The position numbers and the translations under genes were made by a program. A stretch of DNA of 64,000 nucleotides, taken from NCBI RefSeq assembly GCF_003313505.1, contig NZ_QMHO01000016.1, positions 1-64,000 on the forward strand, read 5' to 3'. The notes below the pieces were generated by a model. That model was not told the origin of the DNA and ran no database searches. It saw only the letters and a program-made list of their open reading frames with translations. The stretch is from Pedobacter nanyangensis. Lineage in GTDB: Bacteria; Bacteroidota; Bacteroidia; Sphingobacteriales; Sphingobacteriaceae. Of the stretch, positions 24,982 through 33,460 are shown piece by piece; the stretch's first letter is position 1, and each line of letters starts with the position of its first letter.

Positions 24982-24989
24982 TACCTTTG
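24982..24989 (+). promoter_or_regulatory. Candidate -7 element (TACCTTTG) of the AraC regulator gene
   Basis: TACCTTTG matches the Bacteroidota housekeeping -7 consensus TAnnTTTG and lies 27 bases before the ATG at 25017. No clear -33 TTTG is seen at the expected distance. Confidence 0.4.
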
Positions 24990-25016
24990 TAACCCTGGCG
25001 ATCTAATCAAGGCAAC

Positions 25017-25799
25017 ATGTATCTACACTTGTATCCCATTCATGCAAACCTGCAGCCCTATGTAAAGCTTATTTGCACAATGGACTGCAACGAGGCAACC
25101 GATACCCGCCAGGTGCACGTACTGCCCGATGCTTGCGTAGAACTATTTATCAGCTATACAGAAGTACCCGTTGCCATTATTGACCAACAGCTGCACCAAA
25201 AAAGCATGGTCAGTTCACGTATGAGCACACCCACAGCCGTACAAATGCGCAAGGGTTCGGGCTGCATTGCTGTTTGCTTTAAAGCCGGGCTAGCCTATCC
25301 ATTTTTTAAGCATTCCATGGATATACTGAGCAACGCTTCTTTAGCTTTAGATGAAGTTTGGGGCTACCCTATTGCGGAGTTAGAGGAGCAACTGGCCAAA
25401 TTAAACGACAACTTCGCTCGGGTAGCCATTGTCCAACAATATCTGCTCCAACAGTTGCACCACTGCAGACAAGATTTGGCTTTAACACGTTGCCTCGAAA
25501 TTATAGCGCAAAGTCCTACCGAAATCAGCCTGGCCAAACTTTACCAAATAACGGGTTATGGCCAGCGGCATCTGGCCAGAAAATTTAACCAATATATTGG
25601 CCTATCTCCAAAGGAGTATTTAAAAGTTAACCGATTTATCGCCTCGTTAAAACAGTTAATAAACTATCCACAAATACCCTTAACGCAAATTGCCTACAAA
25701 AGCGGCTATTTCGATCAGGCCCATTTTATACGAGATTATCAAACATACGCAGGCTATACACCCCGAGAAATTGTCCGTTCCCAGCATATTTTATATTGA
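25017..25799 (+). CDS. AraC-family transcriptional regulator
   Basis: This 260-residue regulator has an N-terminal ligand/effector-type domain common in Bacteroidota AraC proteins (YPIHANLQPYVKLICTMDC; VLPDACVELFISY; GCIAVCFKAGLAYPFF). The C-terminal double helix-turn-helix is about residues 170-255: ISLAKLYQITGYGQRHLARKFNQYIGLSPKEYLKVNRF and then IPLTQIAYKSGYFDQAHFIRDYQTYAGYTPREI. It is divergent from the ECF sigma gene and 63 bases upstream of the RibD-C reductase gene, with which it is probably co-transcribed. The ligand and regulon are unknown. Confidence 0.92.
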   Translation: MYLHLYPIHANLQPYVKLICTMDCNEATDTRQVHVLPDACVELFISYTEVPVAIIDQQLHQKSMVSSRMSTPTAVQMRKGSGCIAVCFKAGLAYPFFKHSMDILSNASLALDEVWGYPIAELEEQLAKLNDNFARVAIVQQYLLQQLHHCRQDLALTRCLEIIAQSPTEISLAKLYQITGYGQRHLARKFNQYIGLSPKEYLKVNRFIASLKQLINYPQIPLTQIAYKSGYFDQAHFIRDYQTYAGYTPREIVRSQHILY

Positions 25800-25862
25800 T
25801 GTCCGTTTTGTACAATGGATTATTCCTAAACCTGTCCATTTTTGTGCCTTAAATTTTAAGAT

Positions 25863-26405
25863 ATGCGAAAACTAATTTTGGGCCTGGCCATTACCTTAGA
25901 TGGCTACATTGAAGGCCCCAACGGCGAATATGATTGGTGTTTTACCGATCAAGATTATGGTTTAAATACGTTTTTTGAACGAATAGACGCCATGTTCATT
26001 GGACGTAAAAGCTATGAGATAGCCGAACAATACGCCCAACAAAACCAGGGCGAAACCATTCCCGGCATGCCAATGTTAACGGAATATGTATTCTCTTCGA
26101 CGCTCAAAGCAGTTAAAGAAAATGCGGTACTCCTCTCCACAAACACCCTTGAACAGGCCCGCAAGCTAAAAGAGTTACCAGGCAAGGATATTTGGCTTTA
26201 TGGGGGCGCGGCCCTTACCCAATCTTTCATGAAAGCAGGATTGGTGGACGAGCTATGGCTATCTGTACATCCCATTTTACTGGGCGGTGGCAAATTACTT
26301 TTTCAGGAGCAAGAGCACCGCACTCAACTCACCTTGCTGGAAAGCAAAACCTATGAAACCGGGCTGGTATCGCTTCGCTATGCGATAAAAAACAACCCCT
26401 TTTAG
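25863..26405 (+). CDS. Dihydrofolate reductase family protein (RibD C-terminal type)
   Basis: This 180-residue protein is of the RibD C-terminal/DHFR-like fold. It has RKLILGLAITLDGYIEGPNGEYDW at the start, FIGRKSYEIAEQY, the nucleotide-binding KDIWLYGGAALTQSFMKAGLVDELWLSVHPILLGGGKLLF and a final FERTYETG-like KTYETGLVSLRY. The family reduces pteridine- or pyrimidine-like substrates with NADPH, but many members, this one included, have no assigned substrate. It follows the AraC regulator on the same strand. It is not the essential FolA type. Confidence 0.88.
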   Translation: MRKLILGLAITLDGYIEGPNGEYDWCFTDQDYGLNTFFERIDAMFIGRKSYEIAEQYAQQNQGETIPGMPMLTEYVFSSTLKAVKENAVLLSTNTLEQARKLKELPGKDIWLYGGAALTQSFMKAGLVDELWLSVHPILLGGGKLLFQEQEHRTQLTLLESKTYETGLVSLRYAIKNNPF

Positions 26406-26698
26406 CTTTGTTACCTGCCCTTGCGCATGGCCCAATCTTGTTTGAAAGGACGTTTTTAGCGGCTTGCTTTTTGCTAAAGGCCTTACACCTCATTTGGTTT
26501 AGCAGTTTTCATCTTTTTTAAGGCCTGTAGTGGTTTTGAGAAAGTAGGTTTCTCGGCTTTTGAAGTATTTTGGTGGATATTTGGACTTAAAGCAACCAAA
26601 TATAATCGTGAATCCTTCTGGGATATTTTCGTGCATTTTTTAGGCTTGCATATCATCAACACACCAATTAAAACCACTCATCCACGTAGGAATTAGAA

Positions 26699-28987
26699 AT
26701 GAAAAAAAGACTCCTTACCATTCCATTGCTTGCGCTGTCGCTATTTTCGGCAGCCCAAAAACAAACCGATGCAACCATTGACCAAAAAGTAAAAACCCTT
26801 CTGTCCAAAATGACCTTGGAGGAAAAAGTAGGTCAAATGGCGCAAATTACCATGGACGTTATTACCAATGGCAAGGACAGGTACAGCAGTTTTGAGCCTG
26901 TTACGCTCAATGAGCAACAGCTGGAACATGCCCTGGTAAAATACAAAGTTGGCTCGGTACTGAACACGGCCAACAATAGAGCCCGTACCCGCGAAGTTTG
27001 GCATCAAATCATCAATAAAATACAGGAAACGGGCAAAGGCCGCCTAAACATTCCGGTATTATACGGTATCGATGCGGTACATGGCACTACCTACACGGCC
27101 GATGCGACCATGTTTCCGCAACAGATTGGCCAGGCTGCCACCCGTAACCGGGCGCTGGTTTACAAAGGTGCGGAAATTACCGCCTACGAAACCAGGGCAA
27201 GTGCCATTCCATGGAACTTCTCGCCGGTTTTAGATTTGGCACCAGACCCACGCTTTCCCCGCCAATGGGAAACTTTTGGGGAAGACCCCTATCTCATTAC
27301 CGAACTTGGGCTGCAAATGGTGAAAGGTTTTGAAGGCAGCAATGTTGCCGATCCGTACCGAGTGGCCTCATGCTTAAAACATTTTGTAGGGTATCAGGTA
27401 TCCGTATCGGGGAAAGATAGAACCCCTGCCTACATTCCTGACCATGTGCTGAGAGATTACCACCTACCGCCCTTTAAAGCAGCTATCGAAGCTGGAGCAC
27501 ATAGCATTATGATCAATTCGGGCATCATTAATGGCGTGCCTGTCCATGCCAATTACCAGCTTTTAACCAAACTTTTAAGGGAAGAACTGGGCTTTAAAGG
27601 CTTAATTGTTACGGATTGGGGAGATATCGAAAACCTACATACCAGAGATCGTGTAGCTAAAGACCATAAGGAAGCCATTATGCTGGCCATCAACGCAGGC
27701 ATCGACATGTCGATGATTGCCTACGACTATGAGAGGTTTTGCGACAACCTTGTTGCGCTTGTTAAGGAGGGTAAAGTAAAAGAAACCAGGATTAACGACG
27801 CCGTTACCCATATCCTCACCTTGAAATACAAACTGGGTTTGTTTGAAAAAGCTGTTTACGACCTAAAGCAATACCCCAAATTTGGAAGCAAGGAATTTGA
27901 GCAAGCCGCCTACCAAACAGCTGCCGAATCTATTACACTATTAAAAAACACCAACGCATTACTACCGCTTAAAAAAGGCACCAAGTTATTGGTTGCCGGC
28001 CCCAATGCCAATTCAATGCGCACGTTAAATGGCGGCTGGACTTACTCTTGGCAGGGTGAAAAAGTAGCAGAGTTTGCAGGCAAGTATCATACTATTTTGG
28101 AGGCACTTACCCAAAAAGCGGGTTCAGCGCAGGTGTCCTTTGTAGAAGGCGTAACTTACAAAATGGATGGCAAATATTATGAAGAGTTTGAAAACGGCAT
28201 CGAAAAGGCGGTAAAAGCTGCGCAAGATGCCGATGCCATAGTGCTTTGCCTGGGCGAAAACTCCTACACCGAAAGTCCTGGAAACTTGAGCGATCTATAC
28301 ATTTCGGAGCTACAAACGGAATTGGCCCTGAAATTAGGCGCCACGGGCAAACCGGTTATTTTGGTACTTAACGAGGGCAGGCCAAGGTTAATCAGCAAAT
28401 TTGAACCGCAAATGGCCGCTATTTTACAAACCTATTTGCCCGGCAACTTTGGCGGCGATGCCTTAGCTGATATCCTATTTGGCGACGTTAACCCTTCAGG
28501 AAAATTGCCCTACAATTATCCCAAATATCCAAATTCATTGGTAGGCTATAACCATAAGCCCGCCGAAAACCGGACAGTGATGGAAGGCGTTTACAACTAC
28601 GATGCCGAGTATAACCCACAATACGAATTTGGTTTTGGCCTGAGCTATACCACGTTCAAATTTGAGAACCTAAAATTGAGCGCCGAAAAAATTAGGGCCA
28701 ACCAAGAGTTAACCATATCGGTAGAGGTAAGCAATACAGGCAACAGAGAAGGAAAAGAAGTGGTAGAACTTTACTTAAGCGATTTATATGCTACGCTAAC
28801 GCCCGATTCGAAAAGGCTGAGAGGTTTTGAGAAAATTAGCCTCAAACCCGGGGAGAAAAAAACGGTAACCTTTAAACTTGACCAAAAAGATTTTTCGTTT
28901 ACCCACCTGAACAATCGCTCAGTAATAGAGCCTGGCGAGTTTAAAATCAAAATTGGGCCGCTCAGCAAAAATTTCTTCATCGAATAA
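26699..28987 (+). CDS. bglX: Glycoside hydrolase family 3 beta-glucosidase, periplasmic
   Basis: This 762-residue exported enzyme (signal MKKRLLTIPLLALSLFSAAQ) has the three-domain GH3 layout. The (beta/alpha)8 barrel contains KMTLEEKVGQM, GIDAVHG and the catalytic nucleophile Asp in FKGLIVTDWGDI. The alpha/beta sandwich contains ITLLKNTNALLPL and the acid/base region LCLGENSYTESPG. The C-terminal fibronectin-III-like domain contains GFGLSYTTF and SVEVSNTGNREGKEVVELYLSD. It removes terminal beta-glucose from oligosaccharides, probably in the periplasm. It stands alone, with no SusCD or other glycosidase beside it, and has a possible terminator right after it. Confidence 0.93.
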   Translation: MKKRLLTIPLLALSLFSAAQKQTDATIDQKVKTLLSKMTLEEKVGQMAQITMDVITNGKDRYSSFEPVTLNEQQLEHALVKYKVGSVLNTANNRARTREVWHQIINKIQETGKGRLNIPVLYGIDAVHGTTYTADATMFPQQIGQAATRNRALVYKGAEITAYETRASAIPWNFSPVLDLAPDPRFPRQWETFGEDPYLITELGLQMVKGFEGSNVADPYRVASCLKHFVGYQVSVSGKDRTPAYIPDHVLRDYHLPPFKAAIEAGAHSIMINSGIINGVPVHANYQLLTKLLREELGFKGLIVTDWGDIENLHTRDRVAKDHKEAIMLAINAGIDMSMIAYDYERFCDNLVALVKEGKVKETRINDAVTHILTLKYKLGLFEKAVYDLKQYPKFGSKEFEQAAYQTAAESITLLKNTNALLPLKKGTKLLVAGPNANSMRTLNGGWTYSWQGEKVAEFAGKYHTILEALTQKAGSAQVSFVEGVTYKMDGKYYEEFENGIEKAVKAAQDADAIVLCLGENSYTESPGNLSDLYISELQTELALKLGATGKPVILVLNEGRPRLISKFEPQMAAILQTYLPGNFGGDALADILFGDVNPSGKLPYNYPKYPNSLVGYNHKPAENRTVMEGVYNYDAEYNPQYEFGFGLSYTTFKFENLKLSAEKIRANQELTISVEVSNTGNREGKEVVELYLSDLYATLTPDSKRLRGFEKISLKPGEKKTVTFKLDQKDFSFTHLNNRSVIEPGEFKIKIGPLSKNFFIE

Positions 28988-29149
28988 AAACCGTTGATAA
29001 GCCATGTGCTTATTGCTACCGGCAGAGTTTAGACCCAATGCCATGCGACTTATTTAGCGGCAAAGAGCGGCATGCGATCCATTTGGTGCTTCTTTAAATG
29101 AAATTTAAACCGCCTACAAGCGTTAATTCAAAAGTTAATTACAATATCG

Positions 29150-29181
29150 ATACCATTCTAATCAAATAGAATGGTATTTTT
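29150..29181 (+). terminator. Terminator after bglX (or leader hairpin of tatC)
   Basis: ATACCATTCTA (29150-29160) and TAGAATGGTAT (29167-29177) form a perfect 11-bp stem followed by a short T run. It lies 162 bases after bglX and only 17 bases before tatC. The right edge also spells TATTTTTG (29175-29182), a match to the -7 consensus TAnnTTTG, so terminator and tatC promoter may overlap. Confidence 0.6.
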
Positions 29182-29198
29182 GTTTTCAAATAGTTCAA

Positions 29199-30083
29199 AT
29201 GAGTAGCAACAAGGCCAAAGATTTAATCGATTCGATAAAGAATAAAGGGAAGAACCTAGAGGCAGAAATGTCTTTTTTTGATCATTTAGATGTATTGCGC
29301 AAACATTTATTAAGGGCCTTGGCGGTCATTACAGTTTTTGTTTGTTTGGCATTTTACTTTACAGATTTTATTTGGCACAGTGTAATTATGGCACCAAAAA
29401 ACGCCGATTTTTGGACCTACCGCATGATGTGCAAACTGGTGGAGGCATTTCCTTCCATAGGGCAGGAGTTCTGTATCCGGGAAATCCATGCCAAAATCAT
29501 CAATACCGAAATGTCAGGGCAGTTTACCCTGCAAATGAACTCCTGTATCATGGCTGGGGTAATTTTGGGAGTTCCCTATCTGCTGTTCGAAATTTGGCTG
29601 TTCATTAAACCCGCCCTGTTGGAAAACGAGCGCAAATCGGCAAGTGGTTTTGTGGCTTTTGCCTCATTTCTTTTTGCCATAGGTTTATTGTTCGGCTATT
29701 ACATTATCTGTCCTTTATCTATCAACTTTTTAATCAACTACACGGTAGATTCCAGCATCGAAAACACTTTTACCATTTCGTCGTACCTATCTACGGTTTT
29801 AACATTAACCCTGGGCTCGGGCATTATCTTCCAATTACCGGTAATCATTTATATCCTATCTAAACTAGGTATAATGACCCCTAAGTTTATGCGTTCAACC
29901 AGAAGGTACGCTGCCGTATTAATTTTGGTAGTGGCCGCTGTGGTAACGCCAACTGCGGATCCTTATACCATGTTAATTGTCGCTTTCCCACTTTTCTTAT
30001 TGTACGAGTTGAGTATTTTAATCTCGGCTAATATTGAGAAGAAAAAGAAAAAGGCAGAGTTGGCGTTTTATAGCAACAAATAA
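29199..30083 (+). CDS. tatC: Sec-independent protein translocase TatC
   Basis: This 294-residue inner-membrane protein has about six transmembrane helices. The hallmark N-terminal SFFDHLDVLRKHLLRAL (family E/D-H-L-x-E-L-R-x-R) is present, with a periplasmic loop insertion rich in Cys (RMMCKLVEAFPSIGQEFCIREIHAK) before the second helix. Family-typical segments FEIWLFIKPALLENERK and VVAAVVTPTADPYTMLIVAFPLFLLYELSI follow. TatC forms the receptor for twin-arginine signal peptides. The partner TatA/B-like genes are at 62253-62836, not adjacent. The C-terminus is a Lys-rich tail after the last helix. The next gene is rpiB. Confidence 0.95.
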   Translation: MSSNKAKDLIDSIKNKGKNLEAEMSFFDHLDVLRKHLLRALAVITVFVCLAFYFTDFIWHSVIMAPKNADFWTYRMMCKLVEAFPSIGQEFCIREIHAKIINTEMSGQFTLQMNSCIMAGVILGVPYLLFEIWLFIKPALLENERKSASGFVAFASFLFAIGLLFGYYIICPLSINFLINYTVDSSIENTFTISSYLSTVLTLTLGSGIIFQLPVIIYILSKLGIMTPKFMRSTRRYAAVLILVVAAVVTPTADPYTMLIVAFPLFLLYELSILISANIEKKKKKAELAFYSNK

Positions 30084-30188
30084 CCAACGCAAAAAAAAGG
30101 AGCAGGAAAAAAGAATAGGCCTGGTGCCCATTAAGTTGTACAACAAAATATTTACCTGCCATATTTATAATTCTATATACATTTGGAT

Positions 30189-30629
30189 ATGTCTGCAACA
30201 AATTCAATTAAAATAGCCATCGGGGCGGACCACGCTGGCTTTGAGTACAAGGAAATTTTAAAAGCTTTTTTGGCTGATTACCAGGTGACAGATTTTGGCA
30301 CCCACTCACTAGACTCGGTGGATTACCCGGATTTTGCTCATCCAGTGGCAAGCAGCGTTGAAAAAGGCGAGGCTGATTTCGGGATTTTGGTATGTGGAAG
30401 CGCCCAGGGCGTAGCCATTACGGCCAATAAACACCAAGGGATTAGAGCCGCTGTAGCTTGGCTAACAGATATTGCTAAACTTTCCAGACAGCACAACAAT
30501 GCCAATGTCATCTGCATTCCAGCACGTTTTGTTTCCTCTGAATTAGCTAAAGAAATGGTTACTGCATTTCTACAAACACCGTTTGAAGGCGGCAGGCATG
30601 CCAACAGAGTGAACAAAATATCGTGCTAA
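30189..30629 (+). CDS. rpiB: Ribose 5-phosphate isomerase B
   Basis: This 146-residue RpiB/LacAB-family sugar-phosphate isomerase interconverts ribose 5-phosphate and ribulose 5-phosphate in the pentose phosphate pathway. It shows KIAIGADHAGFEYKE, FGTHSLDSVDYPDFAH, the catalytic Cys loop GILVCGSAQGVAITANKHQGIRAA and the phosphate-binding SRQHNNANVICIPARF. The ATG at 30189 is used. An in-frame TTG at 30183 is less likely. TACATTTG at 30178-30185 matches the -7 consensus but abuts the start codon, so the message may be leaderless or read from tatC. Confidence 0.95.
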   Translation: MSATNSIKIAIGADHAGFEYKEILKAFLADYQVTDFGTHSLDSVDYPDFAHPVASSVEKGEADFGILVCGSAQGVAITANKHQGIRAAVAWLTDIAKLSRQHNNANVICIPARFVSSELAKEMVTAFLQTPFEGGRHANRVNKISC

Positions 30630-30658
30630 CAATTAAAAAACAACCTTAACTAACAAAA

Positions 30659-32281
30659 ATGAATAAAAAGTTTGTATACACCTCGCTGGCGCTGGCGCTC
30701 AGTTTTGGTGCAATGGCGCAAGATAAAAATGCCATCAAATTTAGTGCGCCGGTAAACAAGGATAGAGCCTACCAGCATTTATCTATCTTAGCTTCTGATG
30801 AATACGAAGGCCGTGAAACTGGTAAAAAAGGCGCTTGGATGGCCGCAGATTATATCAAAAAGCAATTCCAAAGCTTTGGATTAACGGGCCCGGTTAAAGG
30901 CAGCGCCGATCCATATTTCCAAAAAGTAGGCTTAGTAACTTATGATATCACCCAAAGTGCGCTAAGCATTAACGGAAAACCACAAGCCGCAAAAGACTTT
31001 ATTATTGCCAACAGCAGCGTAGGCATGAACGGACTTAACCTAAGTGCAAACGAGATTGTTTTTGCGGGCTATGGCTTAACCAAAGAAGGCTACAACGATT
31101 TAGAAGGCGTTAATGTAGAAGGCAAAGTGGTGATGGTTTTCTCCGCTGGAGATCCAACGGCCAAAGCCCCTGAAGGACAGGCCCAAAACCCTCGAGCTGC
31201 CATGCAAGCCAGGGCAAAAATGATAGGAAACCTAGTTAAAAATAAGGCAAAGGCAATTCTATTAATCAACGTAAACTTTGATAACGTTCCTGACTACGAA
31301 AAAGCTGCTGCCGCTAATGGCCGCATCATGCTAAAAAACGAGGCTACAGCAAAAGCCTTGCAAAAGCCAATAACTTACACCTCCATCACCATTTCACCAG
31401 CGGTGGCTAACGAAATTTTCAAAGCTGCAAATACCACCGTAGAAGCTGTGGCCAAAAAAATTAGCGAAACCGGCAAACCAGCATCGCAAGCAATCAATGT
31501 TTCCATAGTGGCAAATGCCCAAAAGAAAGAAGTAGAGCACCGTGGTGAAAACGTATTAGGCTTTTTAGAAGGTTCTGACGCCAAGTTAAAACACGAAGTG
31601 CTCGTAGTAACCGGCCATTATGACCACATCGGTTTAGAACTCAACCCCAATGCTCCAGACAAGGTAAACAATGGCGCTGATGATGACGGTTCTGGAACAA
31701 CGGGCGTTTTAATGCTTGCAGAGGCATTTGCCAAAGCCAAAAAAGCAGGAAAAGGCCCTAAACGCAGCATCTTATTCATGACAGTAGTAGGCGAAGAAAA
31801 AGGCCTATTAGGCTCAGAATGGTACTCGGAAAACCCTGTTTTCCCGATAGCCAATACCATCACCAACCTAAACATTGATATGATTGGCCGCGGCGACGAT
31901 GGTCGTCCGGGCGACAACAACTTTGTTTATATCATTGGCTCCAACATGCTGAGCGACGATTTGGACAGGATTGGCAAAAAGGCAAATGCTGATTATGTAA
32001 ACATTGTTTTGGATGAAAAGTACAATAACCGTACAGACCCCAACCAATTCTACTACCGCTCAGACCATTACAACTTTGCCAAGTTCGGCATTCCGGTTAT
32101 TTTCTATTTCAACGGCGTACACAAAGATTACCACCAACCGGGCGACGAGGTGAGCAAAATTGATTTCCCAATGTTGGCTAAAAGAGCACAATTGGTTTAC
32201 TACACTGCCTGGGAGCTGGCCAATGCCGAAAAACGCCCGGTAGTAAATAAAAACGAAGACGGAACACCGAAAACAAATTAA
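30659..32281 (+). CDS. M28-family zinc peptidase, exported
   Basis: This 540-residue protein has a signal peptide (MNKKFVYTSLALALSFGAMAQ), a protease-associated-like insertion (about residues 120-280) and an M28 aminopeptidase domain. The metal ligands are all present: His in VVTGHYDHIGL, Asp in NNGADDDGSGTTG, the catalytic/ligand Glu pair in VVGEEKGLLGSEWY, Asp in NLNIDMIGRGDDG and His in YYRSDHYNFAKFGIPV. It should remove N-terminal amino acids from peptides in the periplasm or outside the cell. It lies 29 bases after rpiB and is followed by a good terminator. Confidence 0.93.
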   Translation: MNKKFVYTSLALALSFGAMAQDKNAIKFSAPVNKDRAYQHLSILASDEYEGRETGKKGAWMAADYIKKQFQSFGLTGPVKGSADPYFQKVGLVTYDITQSALSINGKPQAAKDFIIANSSVGMNGLNLSANEIVFAGYGLTKEGYNDLEGVNVEGKVVMVFSAGDPTAKAPEGQAQNPRAAMQARAKMIGNLVKNKAKAILLINVNFDNVPDYEKAAAANGRIMLKNEATAKALQKPITYTSITISPAVANEIFKAANTTVEAVAKKISETGKPASQAINVSIVANAQKKEVEHRGENVLGFLEGSDAKLKHEVLVVTGHYDHIGLELNPNAPDKVNNGADDDGSGTTGVLMLAEAFAKAKKAGKGPKRSILFMTVVGEEKGLLGSEWYSENPVFPIANTITNLNIDMIGRGDDGRPGDNNFVYIIGSNMLSDDLDRIGKKANADYVNIVLDEKYNNRTDPNQFYYRSDHYNFAKFGIPVIFYFNGVHKDYHQPGDEVSKIDFPMLAKRAQLVYYTAWELANAEKRPVVNKNEDGTPKTN

Positions 32282-32300
32282 GGTAAATTTCCAAAATATC

Positions 32301-32331
32301 ATCCCGTTAGGTTGCCTAGCGGGATTTTTTT
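32301..32331 (+). terminator. Rho-independent terminator after the M28 peptidase
   Basis: ATCCCGTTAGG (32301-32311) and CCTAGCGGGAT (32315-32325) pair with one G-T wobble around a 3-nt loop, followed by seven T. It is 20 bases after the stop codon at 32281. Confidence 0.85.
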
Positions 32332-32578
32332 GTTTTAGTAGAGCAGTTACAAAGCTACTATGCCCCACCTGCCCCGCTGTTCATTTCAACTCCTCGCCTG
32401 CGCTTCGCTTGCCTGCGGGGTTTCCACTACCATCGGGTCTATTCAACACCCGGCATCACTCCGTTGGTAAGCCAACCTACAAAGGTCAAATATCTATGGC
32501 CTATACAATATATACCGGTTCAACACAAATAACCCAAAACCAGCGCCAAATTAACCACATAAAACACGCACAATAGCC

Positions 32579-32619
32579 GCCAGACTTTGCGAAGTTTTAA
32601 AAACTTCGCAAAGTCTGGC
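32579..32619. repeat. 41-base palindrome (20-bp arms) upstream of 32644
   Basis: The left arm 32579-32598 and right arm 32600-32619 are perfect reverse complements separated by a single A. The arm core is AGACTTTGCGAAGTTTT. It resembles the palindrome at 33210-33237 in having a central GTTTT/AAAAC junction. It is likely a dispersed REP-like repeat that folds into a strong hairpin. Confidence 0.7.
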
Positions 32620-32630
32620 CAGCAAAACCC

Positions 32631-32638
32631 TACCTTTG
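32631..32638 (+). promoter_or_regulatory. Candidate -7 element (TACCTTTG)
   Basis: The match to TAnnTTTG ends 5 bases before the ATG at 32644. If used, the transcript would start at or next to the start codon. No -33 element was identified upstream, where the palindrome lies. Confidence 0.35.
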
Positions 32639-32643
32639 CTTTA

Positions 32644-33189
32644 ATGAAAAACAAAAAAACCTACCATTTATGGGCCTCCTTTTTAATGCTATTGCTGAGC
32701 CTTAGCTCCTATGCGCAAGAAAAACCCGCCAATCAGCCGCTGCTTTCCAAAGCGCCCAACTTTCTGAAAAGCCGCTTAAAACATACCGATTCACTTTTTC
32801 TGGAAGACATCAACTTGATCAAAAGATATGTACAGCTAGACAGCATTGACCTGGAAATCTTAAAACCGCAAATTTTATATGCGGTGCTCATCGAAACCAA
32901 AGTTGACTCGGCGGTAACATATAAAACATTAATTAATGCCATCCAAACTTTTAAAGGCGGCATAGGATATACCGAGTTTAGAAAGGGCATAATACTTTAT
33001 AAGCAAATGGCCCTGGTAAAGGTTAACCCCCAAAACTGGGCCAATGACCAAGTTCTTTTCAGGAAACTAGGCTTTACCGAGGCCGACCTGGATGATTTCC
33101 TGCTATTTATTTCCAAAACAGAAAACAAGGAACTGAACTATAAGCAAGCTTATTTGGCCTACATGCAGGAAATTGACAACCTGAAGTAG
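32644..33189 (+). CDS. Small exported protein of unknown function
   Basis: This 181-residue protein is not recognised. It has a clear signal peptide (MKNKKTYHLWASFLMLLLSLSSYAQ). The mature part is predicted mostly helical, with LLSKAPNFLKSRLKHTDSLF, then TYKTLINAIQTFKGGIGYTEF, and ends KQAYLAYMQEIDNLK. It contains no Cys and no evident catalytic motif. The start at 32644 is chosen for the signal peptide. The upstream extension to 32587 would run into the palindrome. It is flanked by the palindromes at 32579-32619 and 33210-33237, so gene and repeats may form a unit. It is probably periplasmic. Confidence 0.7.
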   Translation: MKNKKTYHLWASFLMLLLSLSSYAQEKPANQPLLSKAPNFLKSRLKHTDSLFLEDINLIKRYVQLDSIDLEILKPQILYAVLIETKVDSAVTYKTLINAIQTFKGGIGYTEFRKGIILYKQMALVKVNPQNWANDQVLFRKLGFTEADLDDFLLFISKTENKELNYKQAYLAYMQEIDNLK

Positions 33190-33209
33190 CCCTACGAGCA
33201 CCAACAGCG

Positions 33210-33237
33210 CCCCCGCAGGTTTTAAAACCTGCGGGGG
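33210..33237. repeat. 28-base perfect palindrome downstream of 33189
   Basis: CCCCCGCAGGTTTT (33210-33223) is followed directly by its exact complement AAAACCTGCGGGGG (33224-33237), 20 bases after the stop of the small exported protein. It could act as a strong hairpin, but there is no T tract. A dispersed REP-like element is more likely. Confidence 0.7.
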
Positions 33238-33251
33238 TGGCCAAAATAAAC

Positions 33252-33335
33252 CTGAACGTAGCGGAAAGCCCGCATCCCAAGCTTGGCTTGGGGAGGACTT
33301 GCAGCGGAGTGCAGGACTGCCGTTACCGATGCAGC
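33252..33335. repeat. REP-like intergenic repeat candidate
   Basis: GC-rich stretch with nested inverted repeats: CCCAAGC/GCTTGGG around 33278-33294 and the mirrored CTTGCAGCGGAGTGCAGGAC. It stands out from the AT-rich flanks and looks like a dispersed Bacteroidota intergenic repeat. The copy number elsewhere cannot be judged here. Confidence 0.35.
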
Positions 33336-33445
33336 AGGGCCACTGCTTTTCAAAAAATCAAAAACAAATTGGCATGAACGCTGGTTAGTTGGCATAATTA
33401 TATCAACATCCGCTCGTTAAATTTTAAAGCCCTAGCCTATTTGCC

Positions 33446-33453
33446 TATATTTG
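33446..33453 (+). promoter_or_regulatory. Candidate -7 element (TATATTTG) of lutB
   Basis: TATATTTG fits the Bacteroidota -7 consensus and lies 7 bases before the ATG at 33461, predicting a very short or absent leader. The -33 region (TTTTAAA near 33422) is a poor match. Confidence 0.4.
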
Positions 33454-33460
33454 AGCACTG

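Larger units (their letters stand above)
32282..32643. other. Intergenic region with terminator and palindromic repeat
   Basis: This is a 362-base gap. It holds the terminator at 32301-32331, a GC-rich stretch around 32388-32420 (CGCCTGCGCTTCGCTTGCC then TGCGGGG) that looks like a dispersed repeat, and the 41-base palindrome at 32579-32619. A -7-like element then adjoins the next gene. No gene is seen in either strand. Confidence 0.5.

Noticed and set aside
26483..26677. 64-codon minus-strand frame between the RibD-C gene and bglX
   Set aside because: Low-complexity Lys-rich sequence without a signal, motif or ribosome site. It lies in a normal promoter-length gap.
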